Shown here piece by piece: positions 1 through 5,278 of a stretch of DNA of 5,278 bases (its first letter is position 1; each line of letters opens with the position of its first letter). The notes under the pieces are model-generated. The model was not told where the DNA came from, ran no database searches, and saw nothing but the letters and a program-made list of their open reading frames with translations. This DNA is from Pseudomonadota bacterium (GTDB taxonomy: Bacteria; Pseudomonadota; Gammaproteobacteria; Enterobacterales; Enterobacteriaceae): contig JAFACP010000462.1 of the NCBI GenBank assembly GCA_023425455.1, forward strand, positions 1-5,278, read 5' to 3'. The position numbers and the translations under genes were made by a program.

Positions 1-128
1 CTAATACGGTTCGGAGATATTCGGCGGGTTAGCCCATGCAATGACTTAACATGCGCGATCCAACACGTTTTTACTGTTTTTCCCGTCCGGGATTTAACAT
101 CATCGGCAATCTGCCGGTAGGTCGCCAT
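1..128 (-). CDS. Small island protein of unknown function, HTH-like N-terminus (3' end cut by window)
   Basis: An open frame starts with ATG at 128 and runs off the left edge without a stop, giving 42 visible residues. It begins MATYRQIADDVKSRTGK, continues with VKTCWIAHVKSLHGL and then a basic stretch ending SPNRI. A TAGGAG Shine-Dalgarno-like stretch (138-143 on the complement) lies about 10 bases upstream, slightly far but usable. The N-terminal 'YRQIADDV' helix followed by a second amphipathic stretch resembles a small helix-turn-helix fold, but this is only inferred from the pattern. From memory, similar short basic proteins with a 'TCWIAHVK..HGL' core occur in enterobacterial prophages and islands; I cannot name a family or function. 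It lies in the same direction as the integrase, beyond that gene's terminator, so it is probably the next island gene with its own promoter. The reading frame is plausible but short, so some doubt remains. Confidence 0.6.
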   Translation of the reverse strand, partial: MATYRQIADDVKSRTGKTVKTCWIAHVKSLHGLTRRISPNRI

Positions 129-283
129 AAATGTCCGCGCTCCTATGGTTAATATTTTTCTGCATGAGGCTGCATATTTAGAAAGTGGCAGCGTGATAAA
201 AGGTTACGCCTGCTTCATCTGACTTCGCCAGCCACACTATGAGAACGCCGCATCTTATAAAGCAATAAATCCGCTACCTATGA
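129..283. other. Gap between integrase terminator and the small left-edge gene
   Basis: No convincing gene is visible in this AT-leaning stretch. It should hold the promoter of the minus-strand gene starting at 128. Candidate -10 boxes on the minus strand are TATAAG (about 254-259) and TAAATA (about 175-180), but neither has a good -35 partner, so I do not call a promoter. The 9-base sequence CTATGAGAA occurs twice, at 237-245 and 278-286. Confidence 0.4.
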
Positions 284-315
284 GAAAAAACGCGCCACAG
301 GGCTTCCTATGGCGC
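284..315 (-). terminator. Intrinsic terminator of the integrase gene
   Basis: Read on the minus strand, a 10-base-pair stem (306-315 with 292-301, one G-T wobble) closes a four-base AAGC loop and is followed by G and a run of six T (290-285). It begins 14 bases after the integrase stop codon. The strong stem and T-run make this a good rho-independent terminator, separating the integrase transcript from the next island gene. Confidence 0.88.
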
Positions 316-328
316 TAGTGAGAGATCA

Positions 329-2257
329 CTACTTATGCTTGCGAACCCCATCTTTCATCGCTTTCAGCCCCGCCTCTGCATTAAATGGGGCTATCTCAGG
401 CAAATTGTATGTCAGCCCGGAAATGGCGTGGAACTGATCCTCAACCGCCCTGTCCTTACGATAGGTTGTCATGGCAGTAGTGTTGCCGCGAACATGTCCA
501 ACAAGCTGCGCGATCATCCGCTCACTTAGCTCCAGCCTGTCGAGGCTGTTCACATAATTATGGCGGAATGAGTGAAATACTATCTTCCCATTGCGCTCTA
601 AGCCAAGCTGGTTGCCACAATAAAGCTCATTAAACCATTTTGATGCATAGCCACGATAACCTTTAGTTTTATTAAACTTTAACTCAGGGAAAAGGCGTTC
701 TTGTCCGTCGGATTTTAACGCCTCTACATATTTGAGAAATCCAAGCCGAATTAACTCTGGGTGGATCGGCATCTGTCGTAAAGCATTAAGTGTTTTTAGC
801 GACTTATCTGCTTCTGAGTCCATTACTTTATCCGGTGCATCCAAATTGAAATCTAAATATGCGACGCCATTTTCACTTACACGGATATCAGAAAGATAAA
901 GCTGGCATAACTCATTCATTCGCCCGCCGGTATACAATGCCAACAATGGCAGCCAGTAGCGGTAAGGACGAAAGTCGATGTAACGCCCAAACTTATTCGG
1001 CACACCTGCACCTGTTTTAAACCAGTATGCGGAGAATATGAGTTCCAGTTCATCATCACTAAATTGATGCCGGTTATCCTGAGATCTGACGATTTTCTTA
1101 CGTTTCGCCAGAACGTTCTCAACTGGATTCGCAATTAAGTAATTTTCTTTACGCGCCCATTCCAGCATTGAACCCAGTGATGCCATATGGCGTTCAATGG
1201 CATCTTTCGTCATGAGCGGCTCACCAGCATCGAGGGCTTTTTCGATGAGCTGATCTAAGCTTTCAGCAGCATATCGACGCCGCATTAAATACAAGTTACT
1301 GGGCATCCTCTGCATTCTGGAAACGTAATTTTTAACAACATTACGATCTAACTCAGCGAGTGTTATGTCGCCCACAATGTCGATAAAATGAGATATTCGT
1401 GACCGAATTTTCTCCTCGCTGGCAAGTTTGATATCCCCTGAGTGTTTATAAGCCAGAAACTCCTCCAGCACTTCTGAAACCCTTTTCGAAGCGGATAGAG
1501 GATTGCAATACGGATTAGTGATGACAACTGGTGGAGGTAGCGGGGCTGAAATCACAACAGGAGCCGGAGGCAATTCAGGCTCTGATTTCGCAAACGCGTT
1601 ATCCCAAATATTGCGCAAATTCTCAGCCTGCACCTTGTTGATAAACAAAGAACTGCCATCCAATCTGATCCCTGGAAAATCCATCAACCAGATAGAAAGA
1701 CGGTTGTCGCCATTCGTTCTGAATGCCACTTCCTCGGTGTAGCCTTGCTCCAGAAGTTGTTTAAACGCATAGCTCGTCTGGAACAATCGGACATAGCCAT
1801 GCATCACGCTTTCTAACCCTTTCTGCTCAAGGTTATTAAGCACAAAACCGCCATTATCTTCCCGTTCAGCTTCGGTAAAGTCTGCAATCTGGAAAGCGGT
1901 TAGGCCTTCCGCGAAGCAATAAACCGGAACATTGTGCGCTAAAAGATGCTGAACAACCGTTTCAAGCGCAATCCCAAATGACTCGCAAAACAGCGCTAAA
2001 CTGATTTTGCCAGCGCCAGCCAACAGCGGCGCATTACCCCGAATCTTCTCTTTATCCACTTGCCTGAACTCTTCCAGAGACGCATACCACTTCTCCAGCA
2101 AACGCGCGGCAATAGCTCTGGCATTTGCAAGGTGGGTTGTGCGGGTAGATGCATGAATTTCACGCTGCCCTATCAGGGCGCGATAACGAACCGGAACGGT
2201 GATCCGCAGAACATAGATCCCACTGGAACGTCGATAGAGATTACCACGTTGCGCCAT
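329..2257 (-). CDS. Tyrosine recombinase (site-specific integrase) of a tRNA-Gly island
   Basis: This enzyme catalyses strand exchange between the island attP and the chromosomal tRNA attachment site. The 642-residue product is intact. Residues 1-60 (YRRSSGIYVLRITVP, then REIHASTRTT) match the DUF6538-type N-terminal domain of many phage and island integrases. Residues 60-225 are a long region I do not recognise. Residues 227-250 form a proline-rich linker with two copies of a PPxPVVI motif. About 256-390 fits a SAM-like core-binding domain, and about 395-610 is the catalytic domain. Catalytic residues visible are Arg446 (TGGR), a probable beta-hairpin Lys489, His562 and Arg565 (HSFR), His588 (GH) and the nucleophile Tyr599 (TTYRK), so it is probably active. 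The ATG at 2257 fits the start of the N-terminal domain, and an AAAGGGG sequence lies 11 bases upstream. The gene reads away from glyU in the same direction as the tRNA. It is longer than the roughly 400 residues of P4-type integrases. Confidence 0.95.
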   Translation of the reverse strand: MAQRGNLYRRSSGIYVLRITVPVRYRALIGQREIHASTRTTHLANARAIAARLLEKWYASLEEFRQVDKEKIRGNAPLLAGAGKISLALFCESFGIALETVVQHLLAHNVPVYCFAEGLTAFQIADFTEAEREDNGGFVLNNLEQKGLESVMHGYVRLFQTSYAFKQLLEQGYTEEVAFRTNGDNRLSIWLMDFPGIRLDGSSLFINKVQAENLRNIWDNAFAKSEPELPPAPVVISAPLPPPVVITNPYCNPLSASKRVSEVLEEFLAYKHSGDIKLASEEKIRSRISHFIDIVGDITLAELDRNVVKNYVSRMQRMPSNLYLMRRRYAAESLDQLIEKALDAGEPLMTKDAIERHMASLGSMLEWARKENYLIANPVENVLAKRKKIVRSQDNRHQFSDDELELIFSAYWFKTGAGVPNKFGRYIDFRPYRYWLPLLALYTGGRMNELCQLYLSDIRVSENGVAYLDFNLDAPDKVMDSEADKSLKTLNALRQMPIHPELIRLGFLKYVEALKSDGQERLFPELKFNKTKGYRGYASKWFNELYCGNQLGLERNGKIVFHSFRHNYVNSLDRLELSERMIAQLVGHVRGNTTAMTTYRKDRAVEDQFHAISGLTYNLPEIAPFNAEAGLKAMKDGVRKHK

Positions 2258-2268
2258 CGGCTGTATGA

Positions 2269-2282
2269 CCCCTTTGTAGGAG
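2269..2282 (-). promoter_or_regulatory. Possible hairpin masking the integrase ribosome binding site
   Basis: In the minus-strand transcript, CUCCU (2282-2278) can pair with AGGGG (2273-2269) across an ACAA loop, with four Watson-Crick pairs and one G-U pair. The paired AGGGG is the only good Shine-Dalgarno candidate for the integrase start at 2257. If it forms, the hairpin would lower integrase translation. The stem is short, so this is a suggestion only. Confidence 0.3.
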
Positions 2283-2314
2283 GATCACGAGCGCCGTCAC
2301 GTATGGTTTAGAAA

Positions 2315-2343
2315 AAGATAGTGGAATTAATACGTTAGGGTAA
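2315..2343 (-). promoter_or_regulatory. Candidate integrase promoter
   Basis: On the minus strand, TTACCC (2343-2338) and TATCTT (2320-2315) are separated by 17 bases, giving a weak sigma-70 type match (about 3/6 and 4/6). Transcription would start near 2308, leaving an untranslated leader of about 50 bases before the integrase. It begins only four bases beyond the glyU 3' end, so readthrough from glyU is an alternative source of integrase mRNA. Confidence 0.3.
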
Positions 2344-2346
2344 TTC

Positions 2347-2420
2347 TGGAGCGGGCGAAGGGAATCGAACCCTCGTATAGAGCTTGGGAAGCTCTCGTTC
2401 TACCATTGAACTACGCCCGC
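2347..2420 (-). tRNA. glyU: tRNA-Gly (anticodon CCC), island attachment site
   Basis: The 74-base gene has a complete cloverleaf on the minus strand. It has a 7-base acceptor stem GCGGGCG/CGCCCGC, a D-arm GTTC...GAAC, an anticodon stem AGAGC/GCTCT around the loop TTCCCAA (anticodon CCC), the T-arm with TTCGATTC, discriminator T and an encoded CCA. It reads GGG glycine codons. It matches E. coli glyU, which also lies just downstream of ygeR in the same orientation. The 3' end faces the integrase gene, and no intrinsic terminator follows it, consistent with island insertion replacing the original downstream DNA. The T-arm to CCA portion probably forms the attL core, and the tRNA remains intact because the island restores the 3' sequence. 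Confidence 0.97.
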
Positions 2421-2437
2421 GTTGAGGTGCGTAGGGC

Positions 2438-2465
2438 ATTATAGACCTTACGCATCGTCAAACAA
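2438..2465 (-). promoter_or_regulatory. glyU promoter
   Basis: On the minus strand, a perfect TATAAT -10 box (2443-2438) lies 16 bases after a partial -35 box TTGTTT (2465-2460). Initiation would fall about 10 bases before the mature tRNA 5' end at 2420. The bases after the -10 box (GCCCTACGC) are GC-rich, as in stable-RNA promoters under stringent control; that control is inferred from family knowledge. Confidence 0.7.
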
Positions 2466-2468
2466 GAC

Positions 2469-2482
2469 TTCAGCCTACTGAA
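2469..2482 (-). terminator. Weak candidate terminator after ygeR
   Basis: On the minus strand, TTCAG and CTGAA (5 base pairs, four-base loop TAGG) are followed by the T-rich GTCTTGTTT. It lies about 20 bases after the ygeR stop and could end its transcript ahead of the glyU promoter, with which the T-rich tail overlaps. The stem is short, so it may be ineffective. Confidence 0.3.
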
Positions 2483-2485
2483 TGG

Positions 2486-2499
2486 TGATTAATTAATCA
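2486..2499. repeat. Perfect 14-base palindrome TGATTAATTAATCA
   Basis: The sequence equals its own reverse complement over 14 bases and lies directly after the ygeR stop codon (2501-2503). All but four bases are A or T. It could be a protein binding site or part of the ygeR mRNA 3' end; nothing in the sequence decides between these. Confidence 0.5.
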
Positions 2500-2500
2500 G

Positions 2501-3247
2501 TTAGCACTTCGGTTTACGGCCCTGGGCCGGGAGGTAGCGCTGCGGATCGATAGCTGTCGCACGGTAGCGGATCTGGAAATGCAGCTTCACCGAGTCCGTT
2601 CCGGTACTGCCCATCGTCGCAATCTTCTGCCCGGCTTTAACATTTTGCCCGGTATTGACCAGCATGGTGTCGTTATGCGCGTAGGCGGTGATGTAATCTT
2701 CACTGTGCTTGATCATGATAAGGTTACCGTACCCGCGAAGCTGGTTACCGACATAGACCACCTTACCGGCGCCTGACGCATAAACCGGCGTTCCTCGCGC
2801 TGCCGCGATATCAATCCCCTTATTGCCGCCTTCCGCGGTTGAGTATGGGACGATCACTTTACCGCTGGCCGGCCAGACCCAGCAGCGCTGGCCAACCGGC
2901 GGCCATGAAGATTGCGGCACTTTGTACGATGGCGTTACCTTCGCGGTTTTGCCTGTCGATGAGGTCGTTTTCTTCGCCGAAGAGGATCCCGAACTGACCT
3001 TCAGCCGCTGCCCCACTTCAATCGTGTAAGGTGCTGAAATATTGTTCATCCGCGCTAAACTCTTCACGCTGGTGCCGGTCATACGCGAAATACGATACAG
3101 CGTATCCCCGCGCTTAACGGTATATACCGAGCCGGAATAGCTGCCCGGCGAGGATGATTTACTCCCGGAGCACCCCGCCAGCAGGAATATCAGCATCAGA
3201 CAGAAAACGGCGGTGAGGGGATTTTTGGTCAGGCTTCCTGCAAACAA
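2501..3247 (-). CDS. actS (ygeR): LysM-LytM lipoprotein, amidase activator ActS (YgeR)
   Basis: This is an envelope lipoprotein that in E. coli activates periplasmic peptidoglycan amidases (mainly AmiC) and so helps split septal or stressed cell wall. The 248-residue product has a signal peptide with lipobox LAGC, giving lipidated Cys26. Ser27 at +2 favours the outer membrane. A LysM domain follows at about 41-84 (YTVKRGDTLYRIS...VGQRLKV), then a Ser/Thr/Lys-rich linker to about 108, then a LytM (peptidase M23-like) domain at about 121-240. The LytM site is degenerate: the usual HxGxD is NKGID (Asn142, Asp146) and the usual HLH is KLH (Lys221, His223), while His191 is kept. That fits a regulator rather than an enzyme. 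The start is TTG at 3247, supported by GAGGAA five bases upstream and by alignment from memory with the E. coli N-terminus (MSAGRL). Length is close to the E. coli protein (about 250). Confidence 0.93.
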   Translation of the reverse strand: MFAGSLTKNPLTAVFCLMLIFLLAGCSGSKSSSPGSYSGSVYTVKRGDTLYRISRMTGTSVKSLARMNNISAPYTIEVGQRLKVSSGSSSAKKTTSSTGKTAKVTPSYKVPQSSWPPVGQRCWVWPASGKVIVPYSTAEGGNKGIDIAAARGTPVYASGAGKVVYVGNQLRGYGNLIMIKHSEDYITAYAHNDTMLVNTGQNVKAGQKIATMGSTGTDSVKLHFQIRYRATAIDPQRYLPAQGRKPKC

Positions 3248-3279
3248 AACAGTTCCTCGGTCAGCGTGAATGGCAAGCT

Positions 3280-3308
3280 ATGATAACAGCCTCAACTCTG
3301 ATGCCCAA
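3280..3308 (-). promoter_or_regulatory. Candidate ygeR/actS promoter
   Basis: On the minus strand, TTGGGC (3308-3303) and TATCAT (3285-3280, 5/6 match to TATAAT) are 17 bases apart. Initiation near 3273 would leave a leader of about 25 bases before the TTG start at 3247. Spacing and position are good; the -35 box is weak. Confidence 0.5.
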
Positions 3309-3374
3309 TATTTGCCGTCATACGGGTTACGCCCTTTCCGCTCTGCGGGCAACGTTCTTTTCATAAGAGTACCG

Positions 3375-3380
3375 TATAAT
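3375..3380 (+). promoter_or_regulatory. Candidate -10 box of the idi promoter
   Basis: A perfect TATAAT lies 74 bases ahead of the idi start, in the divergent region shared with ygeR. No good -35 box is seen 16-18 bases upstream; the nearest sequences (around ACGTTCTTT) are weak. Initiation would be near 3387. Confidence 0.45.
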
Positions 3381-3454
3381 GCTGCAGCCAACGGCACGAT
3401 GCTTCCTGAAGGTTTAGCGCCGCGCCAATCGGCATGACTGGTACTGGAGCAACA

Positions 3455-3997
3455 ATGAGTATTCAAGAACACGTTATTTTGGTGAATGACCAGGGAATGG
3501 TGATTGGCACTCAGGAAAAATATGCCGCACACAGTTCGCATACCCCGCTGCATCTGGCTTTTTCAACGTGGCTGTTTAACGCCCGGGGGGAATGTCTGGT
3601 GACCCGCCGCGCGCTGAGCAAAAAAGCATGGCCCGGCGTCTGGACCAACGCCGTCTGCGGCCACCCTCAGTCCGGCGAAACGTTCAGACAGGCCGTTATC
3701 CGCCGCTGTCGTTATGAAGTCGGGGCTGAGATTACGCACATCACAGCGGTTGCGCCGGAGTTCCGTTACTGCGAAACCGACCCGTCCGGGATCGTCGAAA
3801 ATGAGATCTGCCCGGTGTTTGCCGCCCGCATTATTGATGACGTGGTGATTAATCGCGATGAGGTGATGGACTATCGGTGGGTTGAGCCGGAAGCCCTGTT
3901 CCGCGCGCTGGAGGCAACGCCGTGGGCCTTTAGCCCGTGGATGGTCAGCGAAGCGGCGATTGCCCGCGACGCGCTCTGCGCCTTCGCGGGCCGGTAA
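3455..3997 (+). CDS. idi: Isopentenyl-diphosphate delta-isomerase, type I
   Basis: This cytosolic enzyme interconverts isopentenyl and dimethylallyl diphosphate, balancing the two isoprenoid building blocks made by the MEP pathway. In E. coli it is not essential. The 180-residue product is close to the 182 of E. coli Idi. Visible active-site residues, one position later than in E. coli, are the catalytic Cys68 (TNAVCGHP) and Glu117 (IVENE), and the metal ligands His26, His33, His70, Glu115 and Glu117. A Nudix-like segment runs from Gly69 to about Ala91 (GHPQSGE...RRCRYEVG), with Glu88. The conserved [10 protein letters not shown] sequence lies near the C-terminus. I place the start at the ATG at 3455, with GGAG five bases upstream. 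An upstream in-frame ATG at 3434 would add seven residues that the family lacks. The gene is divergent from ygeR and convergent with lysS. Confidence 0.96.
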   Translation: MSIQEHVILVNDQGMVIGTQEKYAAHSSHTPLHLAFSTWLFNARGECLVTRRALSKKAWPGVWTNAVCGHPQSGETFRQAVIRRCRYEVGAEITHITAVAPEFRYCETDPSGIVENEICPVFAARIIDDVVINRDEVMDYRWVEPEALFRALEATPWAFSPWMVSEAAIARDALCAFAGR

Positions 3998-4032
3998 AAA
4001 AGCCCCGGCGATAATCGCGCGGGGCTTTTTTT
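3996..4032. terminator. Bidirectional terminator between idi and lysS
   Basis: AAAAAAGCCCCG pairs with CGGGGCTTTTTT around a GC-containing inner loop (with a small inner GCG/CGC stem and one bulged base). A run of seven T (4026-4032) follows the stem on the plus strand. An A-run starting within the idi stop codon (3996-4001) gives the T-run on the minus strand. It ends 13 bases from the lysS stop, so it can serve both convergent genes. Confidence 0.92.
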
Positions 4033-4045
4033 ACCTCTTAACCAC

Positions 4046-5278
4046 TTATTTCACCGGACGCATCGCCGGGAACAGGATCACGTCGCGGATGGTGTGGCTG
4101 TTGGTGAACAGCATTACCATACGGTCGATCCCGATCCCCAGACCTGCCGTTGGCGGCAGGCCGTGTTCCAGCGCGGTAACGTAATCTTCGTCGAAGAACA
4201 TCGCTTCGTCGTCGCCGGCGGCTTTCGCGTCAACCTGATCCTGGAAACGCTGGGCCTGATCTTCCGCATCGTTCAGCTCGCTGAAGCCGTTGCCAATTTC
4301 GCGGCCACCGATGAAGAATTCAAAGCGATCGGTGATTTCCGGGTTCACATCATTACGACGCGCCAGCGGAGAAACTTCTGCCGGGTATTCGGTGATGAAG
4401 GTCGGCTGAATCAGATGCGCTTCTGCCACTTCTTCGAAGATCTCGGTCACAACACGGCCCAGACCCCAGCTCTTCTCAACCTTGATACCGATACTGTCTG
4501 CAATCGCTTTCGCCGAGTCGAAGTTATCCAGATCCGCCATGTTGGTTTCCGGACGGTATTTCTTGATCGCTTCGCGCATGGTCAGTTTTTCAAACGGCTT
4601 GCCGAAGTCGAACACCTCTTCACCATACGGAACTTCAGTGGTGCCCAGAATGTCCTGCGCCAGGGTACGGAACAGGGATTCGGTCAGTTCGATCAGATCG
4701 TTATAATCCGCGTAAGCCATATACAGTTCCATCATGGTGAACTCTGGATTATGACGTACGGAGATACCTTCGTTACGGAAGTTACGGTTGATTTCGAATA
4801 CGCGATCAAACCCACCCACGACCAGACGTTTCAGGTACAGTTCCGGCGCGATACGCAGGTACATGTCGAGATCCAGGGCGTTGTGATGGGTGATGAACGG
4901 ACGAGCAGATGCGCCGCCTGGGATCACCTGCATCATCGGGGTTTCCACTTCCATAAAGTCGCGGTTAACCATGAACTGACGAATGCCGGCCATGATCTGT
5001 GAGCGAATTTTGAAGGTCTTGCGGGATTCATCGTTAGAGATGAGATCGAGGTAACGCTGACGATAGCGCGCTTCCTGATCCTGCAGACCGTGGAATTTGT
5101 CCGGCAGCGGACGCAGCGCTTTGGTCAGCAGACGCAGCTCGGTGCAGTGGATAGACAGCTCGCCGGTTTTGGTTTTGAACAGCTTGCCTTTCGCCCCCAG
5201 GATATCGCCCAGGTCCCATTTTTTGAACTGCTCGTTATAAACGCCTTCCGGGAGATCGTCACGGGCAACGTACAGCTG
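4046..5278 (-). CDS. lysS: Lysyl-tRNA synthetase, class II (5' end cut by window)
   Basis: This cytosolic enzyme charges tRNA-Lys with lysine using ATP. The frame is open from the right edge to TAA at 4048-4046, giving 410 residues. E. coli LysS has 505, so about 95 N-terminal residues lie beyond the window. The visible part starts in the OB-fold anticodon-binding domain ([15 protein letters not shown]) and includes the [18 protein letters not shown] linker. Then comes the class II catalytic domain: motif 1 with Pro114 (EVETPMM), motif 2 with Arg168 and Glu170 (FRNEGIS), and motif 3 with Arg386 (GLGIGIDR). It ends FPAMRPVK like the E. coli protein. An internal Met codon at 4993 is not the start, because conserved LysS sequence continues upstream in frame. 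In E. coli lysS follows prfB in an operon, so its promoter is probably outside the window. No damage is seen. Confidence 0.98.
   Translation of the reverse strand, partial: QLYVARDDLPEGVYNEQFKKWDLGDILGAKGKLFKTKTGELSIHCTELRLLTKALRPLPDKFHGLQDQEARYRQRYLDLISNDESRKTFKIRSQIMAGIRQFMVNRDFMEVETPMMQVIPGGASARPFITHHNALDLDMYLRIAPELYLKRLVVGGFDRVFEINRNFRNEGISVRHNPEFTMMELYMAYADYNDLIELTESLFRTLAQDILGTTEVPYGEEVFDFGKPFEKLTMREAIKKYRPETNMADLDNFDSAKAIADSIGIKVEKSWGLGRVVTEIFEEVAEAHLIQPTFITEYPAEVSPLARRNDVNPEITDRFEFFIGGREIGNGFSELNDAEDQAQRFQDQVDAKAAGDDEAMFFDEDYVTALEHGLPPTAGLGIGIDRMVMLFTNSHTIRDVILFPAMRPVK

Noticed and set aside
335..529. Short plus-strand frames antisense to the integrase (here, 1503-1742 and 2060-2311), and a minus-strand one at 916-1134
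   Set aside because: They are shadows of the integrase gene, with no recognisable protein features.
1511..1570. The proline-rich repeat as a possible CRISPR or DNA-level repeat array
   Set aside because: There are only two imperfect copies and they are in frame within the integrase, so it is a protein linker rather than a DNA repeat element.
3434..3454. Upstream ATG at 3434 as the idi start
   Set aside because: It would add seven residues not found in the family and has a poorer ribosome site than the ATG at 3455, which follows GGAG at ideal spacing.
3278..3553. A 91-codon minus-strand frame between ygeR and idi
   Set aside because: It overlaps the start of idi on the other strand and the promoter region of ygeR, and its product resembles no family I know.
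4046..4993. lysS beginning at the ATG at 4993, as a shortened gene
   Set aside because: The same frame stays open to the window edge and encodes the conserved anticodon-binding part of LysS, so 4993 is an internal Met.
4094..5002. A 302-codon open frame on the plus strand
   Set aside because: It lies wholly antisense to lysS, whose sequence matches the known protein throughout. GC-rich conserved genes often give long antisense frames, and I recognise nothing in this product.
5034..5219. A 61-codon minus-strand frame upstream of the internal lysS Met codon
   Set aside because: It is out of frame with lysS, which reads through the same bases with conserved residues ([16 protein letters not shown]).

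Overview
The window looks like a chromosomal segment of an enterobacterium (family Enterobacteriaceae) that carries the edge of an integrated genomic island. The core genes closely match their Escherichia coli counterparts: lysS, idi, ygeR (actS) and the tRNA-Gly(CCC) gene glyU. The Idi protein differs enough from the E. coli and Salmonella forms that an Enterobacter-like genus seems more likely, but I cannot fix the genus from sequence alone.

Layout from left to right. Positions 1 to about 2346 are island DNA. They hold the start of a small unidentified gene running off the left edge (minus strand), a 200-base gap, and a complete 642-residue tyrosine recombinase (minus strand) with its own intrinsic terminator. 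The integrase start lies 89 bases from the 3' end of glyU (2347-2420, minus strand). This is the classic arrangement in which an island has recombined into the 3' end of a tRNA gene and its integrase sits just inside the junction. The other island end (the second att copy) and the cargo lie outside the window to the left.

Positions 2421 to 5278 are core chromosome. ygeR/actS (minus) encodes a LysM-LytM lipoprotein of the amidase-activator type. It is transcribed divergently from idi (plus), the type I isopentenyl diphosphate isomerase. idi converges on lysS (minus, 5' end cut by the window edge), and a bidirectional terminator separates the two. In E. coli K-12, as I recall, ygeR-glyU is separated from idi-lysS by a long block of other genes, so the direct adjacency seen here is a different, more compact layout.

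I see no defence system, CRISPR array, insertion sequence or clearly new multi-gene system in this window. The least understood parts are the truncated small gene at the left edge, the long N-terminal region of the integrase, and the control region between the integrase and glyU.
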